Shown in pieces: positions 46,302 through 55,654 of a stretch of DNA of 64,000 nt. The notes beneath the pieces are model-generated. The model did not search any database, was not told where the DNA came from, and saw only the letters and a program-made list of their open reading frames with translations. The stretch is from Spongiibacter sp. IMCC21906 (GTDB lineage Bacteria; Pseudomonadota; Gammaproteobacteria; Pseudomonadales; Spongiibacteraceae), in the NCBI RefSeq assembly GCF_001010805.1, contig NZ_CP011477.1, forward strand, positions 2,970,501 through 3,034,500, read 5' to 3'. Positions within the stretch are counted from its first letter, which is position 1. Every line of letters starts with the position of its first letter. The position numbers and the translations under genes are program-made.

Positions 46302-46994
46302 TTAATCAGACAATAGGGATAAATTTAAATACTTTGCTGCTGTTGCAAAATCAGTCGGCTTGTCTAAACGGGGGATAATGCCTAAGCACGGCGCTTTTAG
46401 CATCTCAGCAAGACTTTGAATATTCTCTTCAAAACAGCTCATATCCGCATCGACTTGGTTGGCCACCCAACCCACCAAAGGCAAGCCGTCTCGAGCAATG
46501 GCCCCAGCAGTTAGCAGGGCATGGTTAAGACAACCCAGTTTCATACCAACAACCAAAATCACGGGTATTTGCAACTCAACCGCCAAGTCCGCCATCGTTT
46601 CACGCATATTGATTGGCACTCGCCAGCCTCCGGCGCCTTCAATCAAGCGCAGGTCCGCTGGCTTCATTAAGGCCCCCCGGCAATATCCCGCCAACTGCGA
46701 CGCGCTCACCCGTCGTCCCTCTTTGGCCGCCGCAATATGTGGTGACACCGGCGCATCAAACAACACCGGATTCACTTGGGCATAAGGCAACGCTTCGGTC
46801 ATTTCCTGAGAAAGCAGCACTGCATCTCGGTTGACCAGCCCTTCCAGGCCTTGTTCTGATCCTGCGGCAACCGGCTTTAATGCCAAGGTCTTCAAGCCTT
46901 GCTGCTTTGCTGCATTTAACAGCGCACAGGTCACCAAGGTTTTACCTGCATCGGTGTCCGTGCCGGTTATAAAGTAATTTTTTTGCTTTGCCAT
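46302..46994 (-). CDS. bioD: Dethiobiotin synthetase
   Basis: This 230-residue ATP-dependent carboxylase closes the ureido ring of dethiobiotin from 7,8-diaminopelargonate and CO2. The P-loop GTDTDAGKTLVT is at about 11-22, KPVAAGSE follows near 40, and EGAGGWRVPIN near 120 is the family block. It is the last gene of the biotin operon, 23 bases after the fused bioHC. It converges on the DUF748 gene with 4 bases between. Confidence 0.95.
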   Translation of the reverse strand: MAKQKNYFITGTDTDAGKTLVTCALLNAAKQQGLKTLALKPVAAGSEQGLEGLVNRDAVLLSQEMTEALPYAQVNPVLFDAPVSPHIAAAKEGRRVSASQLAGYCRGALMKPADLRLIEGAGGWRVPINMRETMADLAVELQIPVILVVGMKLGCLNHALLTAGAIARDGLPLVGWVANQVDADMSCFEENIQSLAEMLKAPCLGIIPRLDKPTDFATAAKYLNLSLLSD

Positions 46995-47017
46995 TTAGGC
47001 CATCTCTAAAATAACGA

Positions 47018-48634
47018 TCAAATTATGTCTTTATATAAACACAGATACCAAACCTGATAACTCGCAGGAAGTGTGCCCTCTGCTTCTCTAAAACGCTCAT
47101 AGGCTTGGGTTAAAGCCTGAATACGGCGACGCCCCGTTAAACCATCAGGTCGGCCACCGTTGACATTATGAGCACCCAGTTTTTTTAATTCTCGGGTCAA
47201 ATCACTGAGTTTAGCGTAGCGTACAATCTCTTGCTGTTCCTGCCAGCTTGCCACCGACAAACCACTTTGTTGCACAGCCTGCTCCAGTACCTCACGCGCG
47301 CTAAATTGATTGACATGCACATAGCTGTCAACGCTCTGCCAGGCCTGCCGTAATTCTCTAAGCGTCTCCGGCCCCAAGGTGGCAATATACGCCGAGCCAC
47401 CGGGTTTAAGAACGCGCTCAATTTCTTGGCAAACCGCAGAGAAATTTTCGCACCACTGCAAAGACAGGCTAGAAAAGATGCCATCGACACTTTCATCTGC
47501 CAACGGCAAATCTTCCGCATCGCCACACAGCCAATAATCGGCATGCTCAACATGTTTGGACTTGGCATACCCAAGCATCCCTTCTGCCAAATCTGCCGCA
47601 ATTAACGGACCCGTCACCCGCTGCCGGAGTGCTGCCAGGCTGTAGCCTGTGCCACACCCTAAATCCATCATGCTTGGGAGGCTATCCGCCACCTTCGTAA
47701 AAAGCGTATCTGCCACCCGGCGTTGCAAATCGGCCACGCTGTCATAGCTGGCAGCTGCCCGACTAAAAGACTTGGCGACATCTTTTTTATCAAACTGACG
47801 TGGATCTGCAAACGTGATTAAATTTTGTTTTTGCAAGAACGCCAGCACGATTTTAATAAACGCTGCCGGCTGGGATAAAAATAGTAAATGCCCCACCCCG
47901 CTCATAAGCTCCACGTGATGCGACGCAAAGTTTTTCTGAAAAGCAGTGGCCGCACTCGCCGGAACCAGCGCATCGTTTTCAGCAAAAATGTGCAGGCAAG
48001 GCATATCTAGCTGCGACAAATATTCACTGTTATTCATCTCGCTCAAACACTGCAATGCCCACATTAAATTATCGGCACTGAGCTGATCACTCATATCCAG
48101 ATAATCAATCTGCTGCTGTAATGGCTTAGCTTGGGGGTCGCCATAACACTGCAAGGTGTTAAACCGCTTTAAACCGCGTGAAGTATTGACAGCCACGGCG
48201 GCCGCAAAGCGTTGGTAGGTGGCATCTGCCATAGCCTCGGGCCAAGATGCGGTGGCAGTAAATCGTGCATTGGCCGCCACGCCAACCAGCGCCAACACCC
48301 GCTCAGGATAACGACCCGCAATCCGCGCCGCCAACATGCCACCCAACGACCAACCCAGATAAATGGCCTGGGCTGGTAGCACCGGAATGAGCTGATCAAT
48401 CAACGCATCCGGGTCGGCGTAAGCTGCCATCGATCGGCTTGCACCAAAGCCCGGTAAGTCAATCAAGGTGATATTAAAATAACGACGCAGCTCGGGCAGC
48501 AGGCTCCGCCAAATCGACGAATCACTGCCCCAGCCATGGAGCAAAACCAGCTCTACCGCCGCAATATTCGTTGAGCACAAACGCTCACGATATAAGCCAG
48601 ACAAACGTGGTGTAGACAATAACGGCTCGGACAT
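47018..48634 (-). CDS. bioHC: Fused BioH-BioC: pimeloyl-ACP methyl esterase and malonyl-ACP methyltransferase
   Basis: This 538-residue two-domain protein has an N-terminal alpha/beta hydrolase that matches BioH: LLHGWGSDSSIW (31-42), nucleophile Ser96 in GWSLGGM, Asp221 in FAENDALVP and His249 in GVGHLLFL. From about residue 280 it is BioC: KKDVAKSFSRAAASYD, SAM-binding DLGCGTG (324-330), and LSLQWCENF. BioC methylates malonyl-ACP to start pimeloyl synthesis, and BioH removes the methyl at the end, so one chain carries the first and last steps. The ATG at 48634 shares one base with the bioF stop. The frame is continuous with no sign of error. Confidence 0.93.
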   Translation of the reverse strand: MSEPLLSTPRLSGLYRERLCSTNIAAVELVLLHGWGSDSSIWRSLLPELRRYFNITLIDLPGFGASRSMAAYADPDALIDQLIPVLPAQAIYLGWSLGGMLAARIAGRYPERVLALVGVAANARFTATASWPEAMADATYQRFAAAVAVNTSRGLKRFNTLQCYGDPQAKPLQQQIDYLDMSDQLSADNLMWALQCLSEMNNSEYLSQLDMPCLHIFAENDALVPASAATAFQKNFASHHVELMSGVGHLLFLSQPAAFIKIVLAFLQKQNLITFADPRQFDKKDVAKSFSRAAASYDSVADLQRRVADTLFTKVADSLPSMMDLGCGTGYSLAALRQRVTGPLIAADLAEGMLGYAKSKHVEHADYWLCGDAEDLPLADESVDGIFSSLSLQWCENFSAVCQEIERVLKPGGSAYIATLGPETLRELRQAWQSVDSYVHVNQFSAREVLEQAVQQSGLSVASWQEQQEIVRYAKLSDLTRELKKLGAHNVNGGRPDGLTGRRRIQALTQAYERFREAEGTLPASYQVWYLCLYKDII

Positions 48635-49809
48635 TAGCGGGAAAGTTCTCCCGGCCACACCGCTGCCAGTGTCGATAACAACTGGTCTACATTGGCGTCA
48701 CTGTGAGCAGCAGACAGGGTAATGCGTAACCTTGCCGTACCATCTGGCACCGTGGGCGGACGAATTGCCGAGATTAATATGCCCTGCGCTTCGAGCGCTC
48801 TACTGATCGCCATTGCCTGGGCATCATCGCCGACCAGCAAAGGCTGAATCGCCGTGGGCGAGGTCATTAACGGTAGCCCCAATTCCGCCGCGCCGGTGCG
48901 AAAACGCTGAATCAAACCTTGCAGGTGACTGCGCCGCCAGCTTTCTTCCTGCACCACCTCTAACGACGCCAAGGTGGCGGCCGCAATGGCTGGAGGAATA
49001 GCCGTGGTGTAAATATAGGGCCGGGCAAATTGAATCAGACTTTCTATCAGGGTCTCACTGCCGGCAATAAAAGCACCGTAGCTGCCAATGGCTTTGCCCA
49101 AGGTGCCCATTAAGACGGGCAACTGTTGTTGATCAAGACCAAAGTGTTCTGCGCTGCCGCCGCCATGCTCACCCAGCACACCAAAGCCGTGGGCGTCGTC
49201 GGCCATCAACCAGGCATTATGTTGTTGGGCAATTGCCGCCAACTCGACCAAAGGGGCAGCATCACCGTCCATGCTAAACACCGAATCAACCACAATCAGT
49301 CGATTGCCTTCTTCGGGCAGTTTGCGCAAGCGGCGTTGCAAATCATCAAGATCATTATGCTGAAAACGCTGGAAACGCGCACCGCTAAGTAATCCGGCAT
49401 CAAGGAGAGAGGCGTGGTTCAGGCGATCTTCTATAACATGATCGCCCCGGCCAATTAAGGCGGCGACCGCGCCAAGATTTGCCATGTATCCCGTAGAAAA
49501 CAACAAGGCTCGATCTCGCCCGGTTATCTCGGCGAGGCGCTCTTCCAAACGGTGGTGTAAAACAGAATGACCGCTGACCAAATGCGAGGCGCCACTGCCA
49601 ACACCAAAATTTTTGGCGGCAATCGTCATCGCATCAATCAGCTTGGGATGATTAGCCAGACCCAGATAGTCGTTACTGCAAAACTGCAGCATGTTTTTAC
49701 CGTCTATCTCGATCCGTGAATCTTGAGCAGATTCCAACACCCGACGTTGACGATAGCGACTCTGTTCCCGGCGCGCTGTCAGCCGGCGCTGCAGGGCCCG
49801 TTCCAACAT
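48634..49809 (-). CDS. bioF: 8-amino-7-oxononanoate synthase
   Basis: This 391-residue PLP enzyme condenses pimeloyl-ACP (or CoA) with alanine. It shows [13 protein letters not shown] near 43-55, [10 protein letters not shown] near 72-81, [13 protein letters not shown] with the cofactor-binding aspartate, and the lysine of the Schiff base in [12 protein letters not shown]. It lies 6 bases downstream of bioB and touches the bioHC start. Confidence 0.95.
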   Translation of the reverse strand: MLERALQRRLTARREQSRYRQRRVLESAQDSRIEIDGKNMLQFCSNDYLGLANHPKLIDAMTIAAKNFGVGSGASHLVSGHSVLHHRLEERLAEITGRDRALLFSTGYMANLGAVAALIGRGDHVIEDRLNHASLLDAGLLSGARFQRFQHNDLDDLQRRLRKLPEEGNRLIVVDSVFSMDGDAAPLVELAAIAQQHNAWLMADDAHGFGVLGEHGGGSAEHFGLDQQQLPVLMGTLGKAIGSYGAFIAGSETLIESLIQFARPYIYTTAIPPAIAAATLASLEVVQEESWRRSHLQGLIQRFRTGAAELGLPLMTSPTAIQPLLVGDDAQAMAISRALEAQGILISAIRPPTVPDGTARLRITLSAAHSDANVDQLLSTLAAVWPGELSR

Positions 49810-49815
49810 GAGGAA

Positions 49816-50874
49816 TTACGCAGTCGCGTCGTAGAAAAATGAGTCGTTGCGCATTTTTTCCACTTCGGCCAACAAAGCCTCGCCCTGCGCTTCATCGTCG
49901 TGCTCGACACCGCGCTCTTCGGGCTTGATACCCAAGCGGTCAAACAGTTGCAGATCTTTATTGGCTTCGGGATTGGGGGTGGTCAGCAATTTTTCACCGT
50001 AGAAAATGGAGTTTGCACCGGCAAAATACGCCAGCGCATGCATTTCTTGGTTCATTGACTCGCGACCTGCCGACAGACGCACATGGGACTGGGGCATCAA
50101 TATTCTCGCCACTGCAATGGTGCGGATAAAGTCAAAGGGGTCGAGGTCTTCGACCTGATCCAACGGCGTGCCCTCTACTTTTACCAGCATATTAATGGGC
50201 ACACTCTCGGGGTGCGCTGGCAAATTAGCTAATTGCAATAACAAGCCCACTCGATCTCGAACAGACTCGCCCATACCGACAATACCGCCGCTGCACACTT
50301 TAATACCGGCATCGCGAACATGGCCCAGTGTCGTCAGTCGATCCTGATACGTTCGGGTAGTGATAATTTCGCCGTAGAATTCTGGCGAGGTATCCAGATT
50401 GTGGTTGTAGTAATCCAGCCCCGCTTCAGACAGCTCGGCAGCTTGTTCGTCGGTGAGCATTCCCAAGGTCATGCAGGTTTCCAGCCCCATTTCCTTAACG
50501 CCTTTAACCATAGCCGTGACATAGGGCATGTCTTTTTTCTTGGGAGAACGCCAAGCAGCACCCATACAAAAACGCGTAGAACCCTGTGCCTTGGCGGCTT
50601 TCGCCTCGGCCAGTACTTTTTCTACTTCCATGAGCTTTTCTTTTTCTAGCCCCGTGTCGTAGCGATTACTCTGGGGGCAGTATTTGCAGTCTTCCGGGCA
50701 AGCGCCGGTTTTAATCGACAGCAAGGTGCTCACTTGCACACTGTTGGGGTCAAAATTGGCTCGGTGCACCGTCTGCGCCTGAAACAACAGGTCGTTAAAT
50801 GGCTGCTCAAACAGGGCCTGAACTTCTTCAGGTGTCCAGTCGGTACGAATGGCAGTGGCGGATGACAGACTCAT
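49816..50874 (-). CDS. bioB: Biotin synthase
   Basis: This 352-residue radical SAM enzyme inserts sulfur into dethiobiotin. The SAM cluster motif CX3CX2C is Cys59, Cys63 and Cys66 ([11 protein letters not shown]), and the GGIVGMGES and RLSAGRESM blocks, with the arginine near the second cluster, are present. The ATG at 50874 has AAGGGA 9 bases upstream; a GTG ten codons earlier is less likely. It is the first gene of the operon bioB-bioF-bioHC-bioD, driven by the promoter and BirA operator described separately. No bioA is present here. Confidence 0.96.
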   Translation of the reverse strand: MSLSSATAIRTDWTPEEVQALFEQPFNDLLFQAQTVHRANFDPNSVQVSTLLSIKTGACPEDCKYCPQSNRYDTGLEKEKLMEVEKVLAEAKAAKAQGSTRFCMGAAWRSPKKKDMPYVTAMVKGVKEMGLETCMTLGMLTDEQAAELSEAGLDYYNHNLDTSPEFYGEIITTRTYQDRLTTLGHVRDAGIKVCSGGIVGMGESVRDRVGLLLQLANLPAHPESVPINMLVKVEGTPLDQVEDLDPFDFIRTIAVARILMPQSHVRLSAGRESMNQEMHALAYFAGANSIFYGEKLLTTPNPEANKDLQLFDRLGIKPEERGVEHDDEAQGEALLAEVEKMRNDSFFYDATA

Positions 50875-50924
50875 GCGAAATTTCCCTTTGGGTGCTACAG
50901 ACACTATCTTTAAAGCAAAGCGAT

Positions 50925-50952
50925 ATCATATCGCCCCAAATTCCACTGTCAA
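50925..50952 (-). promoter_or_regulatory. Sigma-70 promoter of the biotin operon
   Basis: On the minus strand TTGACA (50947-50952) and TATGAT (50925-50930) are separated by 16 bases, a near-consensus promoter about 50 bases before the bioB start. The -35 box lies inside the left half-site of the BirA operator. Confidence 0.8.
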
Positions 50953-50977
50953 CCTGCAAGGATGCTTATGGTTAACA
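50947..50977. promoter_or_regulatory. BirA (biotin repressor) operator
   Basis: TGTCAACC at 50947-50954 and GGTTAACA at 50970-50977 are inverted half-sites with a 15-base spacer and one mismatch. This is the layout of the known BirA operator (TGTAAACC, 15-16 bases, GGTTTACA). It covers the -35 box of the bioB promoter on one strand and the ribosome site and start codon of comF on the other. The biotinyl-adenylate-loaded BirA dimer would repress bioB and may affect comF. Confidence 0.85.
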
Positions 50978-51684
50978 GCGCCTGTTTTTCTTCATCGTTG
51001 CTGCAGCGGTTTTTCCCCAGTCGCTGCCTCATTTGTCAGCTGCCAAGCCGCCGTAGCAGGGAGCTTTGTGTAGATTGCGAAGCCGACTTGCCTTGGCTGG
51101 GCGCCCGCTGTCGCCAATGCGCGTTGCCACTCCCCCGGGGCAGCTCCGCGTTACTTTGTGGCAAATGTGTGAGCAAGCCACCCGCGTTTTCACGTTGTCT
51201 GTGTCCACTGCGCTACGACTTTCCCGTAGACCGACTGATCACGGGCTTTAAACACCATCGCCAGTTCACCCATGCAGCGCTGCTAGCCCAGTTATGGATA
51301 GAGGCCACCGCAGACCTCATTGGCGACCCATCACCCGATATCATTATGCCGGTGCCTCTACATTGGCGGCGACGCTTTCAGCGGGGCTACAACCAATCAG
51401 AGTTGCTCGCCAAGTGGTGGTCAGATGCACTGCACATTCCCATATTAAACGCCCTTCGCCGCCACCGCGCCACCCCATCGCAGCAAGGCTTATCGGCCAA
51501 ACAGCGGCGCAGAAATTTGTATAAGGCTTTTATCCTTTGCAAGCCTGAACAAATACAAGGCAAACATATCGCGCTGGTAGACGATGTGCTCACCACAGGC
51601 GCGACAGCCCATAGCCTGGCCGCTATACTGGCCCGCAATGGTGCCCGCCAAATTGATATTTGGTGTCTGGCGCGCACCCCTTAA
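50968..51684 (+). CDS. comF: ComF-family phosphoribosyltransferase-like protein
   Basis: This 238-residue protein has an N-terminal zinc-ribbon region with four CX2C pairs (CLIC, CVDC, CRQC and CGKC between about residues 20 and 70) and a C-terminal PRTase domain with the PRPP loop IALVDDVLTTGATA near 195-208. ComF proteins take part in DNA uptake and use during competence; the bacterial role outside competent species is unclear. AAGGA lies 5 bases before the ATG at 50968; another ATG at 50962 is possible. Both lie inside the BirA operator. Confidence 0.88.
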   Translation: MVNSACFSSSLLQRFFPSRCLICQLPSRRSRELCVDCEADLPWLGARCRQCALPLPRGSSALLCGKCVSKPPAFSRCLCPLRYDFPVDRLITGFKHHRQFTHAALLAQLWIEATADLIGDPSPDIIMPVPLHWRRRFQRGYNQSELLAKWWSDALHIPILNALRRHRATPSQQGLSAKQRRRNLYKAFILCKPEQIQGKHIALVDDVLTTGATAHSLAAILARNGARQIDIWCLARTP

Positions 51685-51703
51685 ACCGATTGAAGGAGGC
51701 TCA

Positions 51704-52741
51704 ATGGGACGTCTTTTTTTGCTCCTGATGCTGAGCATCATTCCCAGCTTGCCCACACTAGCTGCAGAACAAGTCCTCAAGTTTGATGCTCGCTTACACA
51801 ATTACGACTACCCTTTTCCGGTGCAGTTTTTTGGTTTTAAGTCCCAAGGACAACAGCTTGAAATGGCCTACGGCTATCTCAAGGGCAAAAACAACATGCC
51901 TACCATTACGCTACTCCACGGCAAAAACTTTAATGCCGCCTATTGGCAGCAAACCGCCAGCGCCTTAAACACGCTGGGCTATAACGTGGTGATGCCCGAC
52001 CAAATTGGTTTTGGCAAATCGTCCAAACCCGTCAATTATCAATATTCCTTTGCCGCCTTGGCGCAAAATACCCGCCAATTGCTGGACTCATTACAGATAG
52101 AAAAAAGCATCATCCTCGGCCACTCTATGGGGGGCATGTTAGCCAGCCGTTTTGCCCTGCTCTACCCCCAGCACAGCAGCCAGCTGATTTTGCTCAACCC
52201 CATTGGTTTAGAGAATTACCTGCATTATGTGCAGTACAAAGATCCCGCTTTTTTCTACCAAAACGAGCGCCAACTCACTGCTGAAAAAATCCGTCAGTAC
52301 CAGCAGAAAAACTACTATGACGGCGCTTGGACTGCTAAATACGAGGCCCTAACCACGCCGCTGATAGGCTGGATACAAGGCCCGGATGCCGAGCAAATGG
52401 CGCAGGTTAGCGCCCGCAGCTACGATATGATTTTCACCCAACCTGTAATCACCGAATTTAAAGACCTGCAAGTGCCCACTACCCTCATTTTAGGTACCCG
52501 CGACCGCACTGGCCCCGGCCGAAATTGGAAAAAACCCGGTGTCACCCATGAGCTTGGCCGCTACGACAAGCTGGGCAAGCGCGTTCAAGAACTGCGCCCG
52601 GAAACAACATTAATTGAACTTAGCGATCTGGGGCATTTACCCCATATCGAAGCCTTTCCTCGATTTATAAAGGCCCTTCAACAAGCTCTCTCTGTAAACC
52701 AAGAACAAAGCCTGCCAGCCCATGAGCAAGCTGCACCTTGA
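51704..52741 (+). CDS. Secreted alpha/beta hydrolase
   Basis: This 345-residue hydrolase has an N-terminal signal peptide (about 1-20, MGRLFLLLMLSIIPSLPTLA). The core shows LLHGKNFNAAYW, PDQIGFGKSSKP, the nucleophile elbow GHSMGGM and a late DLGHLPHIE histidine, the pattern of meta-cleavage hydrolases and lactonases. It should act in the periplasm. AAGGAGG stands 5 bases before the ATG. The stop codon overlaps the TTG start of modB (TTGA), so it is translated together with the molybdate transporter. Confidence 0.85.
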   Translation: MGRLFLLLMLSIIPSLPTLAAEQVLKFDARLHNYDYPFPVQFFGFKSQGQQLEMAYGYLKGKNNMPTITLLHGKNFNAAYWQQTASALNTLGYNVVMPDQIGFGKSSKPVNYQYSFAALAQNTRQLLDSLQIEKSIILGHSMGGMLASRFALLYPQHSSQLILLNPIGLENYLHYVQYKDPAFFYQNERQLTAEKIRQYQQKNYYDGAWTAKYEALTTPLIGWIQGPDAEQMAQVSARSYDMIFTQPVITEFKDLQVPTTLILGTRDRTGPGRNWKKPGVTHELGRYDKLGKRVQELRPETTLIELSDLGHLPHIEAFPRFIKALQQALSVNQEQSLPAHEQAAP

Positions 52742-53418
52742 GCGCCCAAGACTGGCAAGCCGTCATACTTACCCTGCAATTGGCAGGGGTGACTACGCTG
52801 ATATTACTGATACTGGGCACTCCCTTGGCGTGGTGGCTGGCCAATAGCCGCTGGCGAGGCAAAGCCGTGCTTGAGGCCGTGGTCGCGCTACCCTTGGTGC
52901 TACCCCCCACCGTGCTGGGTTTTTACCTGCTGATTGCCTTTGCGCCCGATTCACCGATAGCCCAACTATGGCAAAGTCTGACCGGTCAGCGCTTGTCTTT
53001 TAGTTTTAGTGGTTTGGTAATTGCCTCGGTGCTGTATTCATTACCCTTTGTGGTTCAACCTCTGCAAAGTGCGTTTCAGCAACTGCCAAAATCCCTACTG
53101 GAAACCGCCGCCACCCTCGGCGCCTCACCCTTGAACCGGTTTTTTAGTCTGGTGTTGCCCATGACCCGCAGCAGCTTTTTAGTTGCCATTACGCTGGGCT
53201 TTGCCCACACCGTGGGTGAATTTGGCGTTGTATTAATGATTGGCGGCAATATCCCCGGCGAGACGCAAGTGATCTCTATCGCGCTCTACGACCGGGTGGA
53301 ATCGCTACAATATGAAGCCGCCCACTATATGGCTGGCGGCCTCATACTCTTCTCACTGCTAGTACTGTCGCTGGTATATAGCCTAAATCGCCATCGCAGC
53401 TTGGGGAGAAGTGCATGA
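52738..53418 (+). CDS. modB: Molybdate ABC transporter permease
   Basis: This 226-residue inner-membrane permease has five or six membrane segments. The EAA-loop region (LLETAATLGASPLNRFFSLVLPM, about 120-142) contacts the ATPase, and AHTVGEFGVVLMIGGNIPGETQ is a ModB signature. The start is a TTG overlapping the hydrolase stop, and its own end overlaps modC. The periplasmic binding protein ModA is not encoded here. Confidence 0.9.
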   Translation: MSAQDWQAVILTLQLAGVTTLILLILGTPLAWWLANSRWRGKAVLEAVVALPLVLPPTVLGFYLLIAFAPDSPIAQLWQSLTGQRLSFSFSGLVIASVLYSLPFVVQPLQSAFQQLPKSLLETAATLGASPLNRFFSLVLPMTRSSFLVAITLGFAHTVGEFGVVLMIGGNIPGETQVISIALYDRVESLQYEAAHYMAGGLILFSLLVLSLVYSLNRHRSLGRSA

Positions 53419-54512
53419 GTTTGCTCATCTCCCTCGCGTTACAGCATGGCGACTTCAATTTAGAGGTTGATGCCGCTCTGCCCAGCAGCGGCATCAGCGC
53501 CATTTGTGGTCACAGCGGCAGCGGCAAAACCACTTTGCTACGCTGTATTGCCGGGCTGGATAAAGCCCCCCAAGGGCTCATTCAATTTAAGGGCCAAGAC
53601 TGGCAAAGCGGCAGTCGCTGCCTGCCCGCAGAAAAGCGGGGTGTGGGCATGGTCTTTCAAGATGCTCGACTCTTTTCCCATCTCAATGTGCGGGGCAATT
53701 TAAACTATGCCCGTCGTCGGGCCTTTCAAAAATCAGGCCCCAGTCACGATGAGGTTTGCCATTGGCTGGATATTCGCCAGCTGTTAAACCGCCCCATCGA
53801 CAAACTTTCTGGCGGTGAAAAAAAGCGGGTCGCGATTGCCCGCGCCCTACTCCGTCACCCGCAAATATTGCTGATGGACGAGCCCCTGGCCGGTTTACAT
53901 GACAGCGCTCGCGACGAGATGCTCAGCCTGCTTGAGGGCCTCCCCCAGCATCTGGACATTCCGATTATTTACGTAAGCCACAGTTTTCAAGAAGTAAGCC
54001 GTTTGGCTGAGCAGGTTCTATTACTGGACAATGGCGACGTGCTGGCTCAAGACGATATTATTGCGCTGTGCTCACGCCTGGATTTACCTCTGGCACAACA
54101 ACAAGATGCTGGCGCGATATTGCAGGCCACGCTGGATAAGCACGACCAACACTTTAACCTCAGCAGGGTAAAGCTAGACCAACAACATTATTTAGACTTG
54201 GCCGAAATTCGCGGCGACATCGGCAGCCCCTTGCGGGTGTTTGTGCCGGCTCGAGATGTCAGCATCAGCCTTGAAGCACCCAGCAACAGCTCAATACTCA
54301 ACCGCCTATCCTGTACCATCGACACCATCAAAGCCGCTGGCGCTGCCCAAGTATTGCTACGGCTACGAATAGACGATGGCGAAAAAACACAGTTTTTGCT
54401 GGCCAAAATCACCCGAAAATCCTGCGAGCAACTCGCATTAAAGGAAAATATGAACGTTTTCGCCCAGATCAAAAGTGTCGCCCTCGTGAATCAAATGGGG
54501 TGGGGACAATGA
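53415..54512 (+). CDS. modC: Molybdate ABC transporter ATPase
   Basis: This 365-residue ATPase has Walker A CGHSGSGKTT (31-40), the signature LSGGEKKRVAIARAL (about 133-147), Walker B LLMDEPLAGL and the H-loop VSHSF, then a C-terminal MOP/TOBE domain (about 290-355) that senses molybdate. It powers molybdate import. This would serve the molybdenum hydroxylase encoded just downstream. It overlaps modB and srkA by ATGA. Confidence 0.92.
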   Translation: MSLLISLALQHGDFNLEVDAALPSSGISAICGHSGSGKTTLLRCIAGLDKAPQGLIQFKGQDWQSGSRCLPAEKRGVGMVFQDARLFSHLNVRGNLNYARRRAFQKSGPSHDEVCHWLDIRQLLNRPIDKLSGGEKKRVAIARALLRHPQILLMDEPLAGLHDSARDEMLSLLEGLPQHLDIPIIYVSHSFQEVSRLAEQVLLLDNGDVLAQDDIIALCSRLDLPLAQQQDAGAILQATLDKHDQHFNLSRVKLDQQHYLDLAEIRGDIGSPLRVFVPARDVSISLEAPSNSSILNRLSCTIDTIKAAGAAQVLLRLRIDDGEKTQFLLAKITRKSCEQLALKENMNVFAQIKSVALVNQMGWGQ

Positions 54513-55501
54513 GCGACAGTCAGCGAGAAGGCTTTACCAACCTCAACCCAGACCGGGTCATTGATGCCGTAGAAAGCCAAGGATTTCTCAGTGATTTACG
54601 GGTGTTTGCCTTAAACAGCTATGAGAATCGCGTCTACCAGTTTGGCCTTGAAGAAGCCGAACCCGTAGTGGTGAAATTTTACCGGCCCGCGCGCTGGAGC
54701 AATGAACAAATACTGGAAGAACACCGCTTTACTCAACAGTTATTTGATACCGAAATTCCTGTTATTCCCCCTTGGCAAAATGACGATGGCGACACCCTGT
54801 TCCATTTTGAGGGCTACCGCTTTGCCGTTTACCCCCGCCGTGGCGGCCACGCGCCAGCACTCGATGACATGGACAACCTTTTTCAGCTGGGCAGATTATT
54901 TGGCCGACTGCATCTGATGAGTAGCAGTGAAGACTTTGTGCACCGCCCAACATTGGATGCCAATAGCTTTGGCCACCAAAGCCGCCAATACCTTTTAGAA
55001 AACGATTTTCTGCCAGACTCCCTAAAAGAAGCCTACTCCGGTCTTAGCCGAGATGTATTAGCATTGGTCGATCAGCGTTTTGATCAGTCGCCAGCTCGAC
55101 AGTTGCGGGCCCATGGCGACGGCCACGTTGGCAATATCCTCTGGCGAGGCGAAGAAACCTGGTTGGTTGATTTTGACGACAGCCGCACCGCCCCCGCCAT
55201 TCAAGACCTGTGGATGTTTCTGTCTGGCGACGGCGATGCCCAGCAAAGGGCATTATTAGAACTGGTAGAGGGCTACGAAGAGTTTTTTGAGTTTAATCCA
55301 CGGGAGCTGACCTTAATCGAGCCCCTTAGAAGCCTGCGTATTATGCACCACGCCGCGTGGCTGGCTAAACGCTGGCAAGACCCTGCTTTTCCTAAAGCCT
55401 TCCCCTGGTTTAATACCGAGCGCTATTGGGGTGAACATATTCTGCAACTTCGCGAGCAGCTTTCTGCCCTGCAAGAACCGCCATTGCGACTGCCCTTTTA
55501 G
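54509..55501 (+). CDS. srkA: Stress response kinase A (SrkA/RdoA, YihE)
   Basis: This 330-residue Ser/Thr kinase is of the choline-kinase-like fold. It shows SYENRVYQFG and VVKFYRP in the nucleotide-binding lobe, the catalytic HGDGHVGNILW and the metal-binding LVDFDDS. In E. coli it counters stress-induced death through the MazEF/Cpx context and is often next to dsbA. Here it is coupled to modC by an ATGA overlap, an unusual partner. The ATG at 54509 fits the family start; one three codons earlier is less likely. Confidence 0.92.
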   Translation: MSDSQREGFTNLNPDRVIDAVESQGFLSDLRVFALNSYENRVYQFGLEEAEPVVVKFYRPARWSNEQILEEHRFTQQLFDTEIPVIPPWQNDDGDTLFHFEGYRFAVYPRRGGHAPALDDMDNLFQLGRLFGRLHLMSSSEDFVHRPTLDANSFGHQSRQYLLENDFLPDSLKEAYSGLSRDVLALVDQRFDQSPARQLRAHGDGHVGNILWRGEETWLVDFDDSRTAPAIQDLWMFLSGDGDAQQRALLELVEGYEEFFEFNPRELTLIEPLRSLRIMHHAAWLAKRWQDPAFPKAFPWFNTERYWGEHILQLREQLSALQEPPLRLPF

Positions 55502-55589
55502 TGGTCGCCATCACAATTCTCACCTTTGCCACATCCACCCAGGTTACAACCCCGTAACAAGCTCTTGTACAAAGTATCACTTCGGCGCA

Positions 55590-55612
55590 AAATGTAGTCA
55601 TTGAATACATTT
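55590..55612. promoter_or_regulatory. Inverted repeat upstream of the isoquinoline oxidoreductase operon
   Basis: AAATGTA (55590-55596) and TACATTT (55606-55612) form a perfect 7-bp inverted repeat with a 9-base spacer, 43 bases before the start of the Fe-S subunit gene. It could be an operator. No regulator can be assigned. Confidence 0.35.
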
Positions 55613-55654
55613 GTTCGAAATATCAATAATAGCAATAACAGCTGAGAAGAATTT

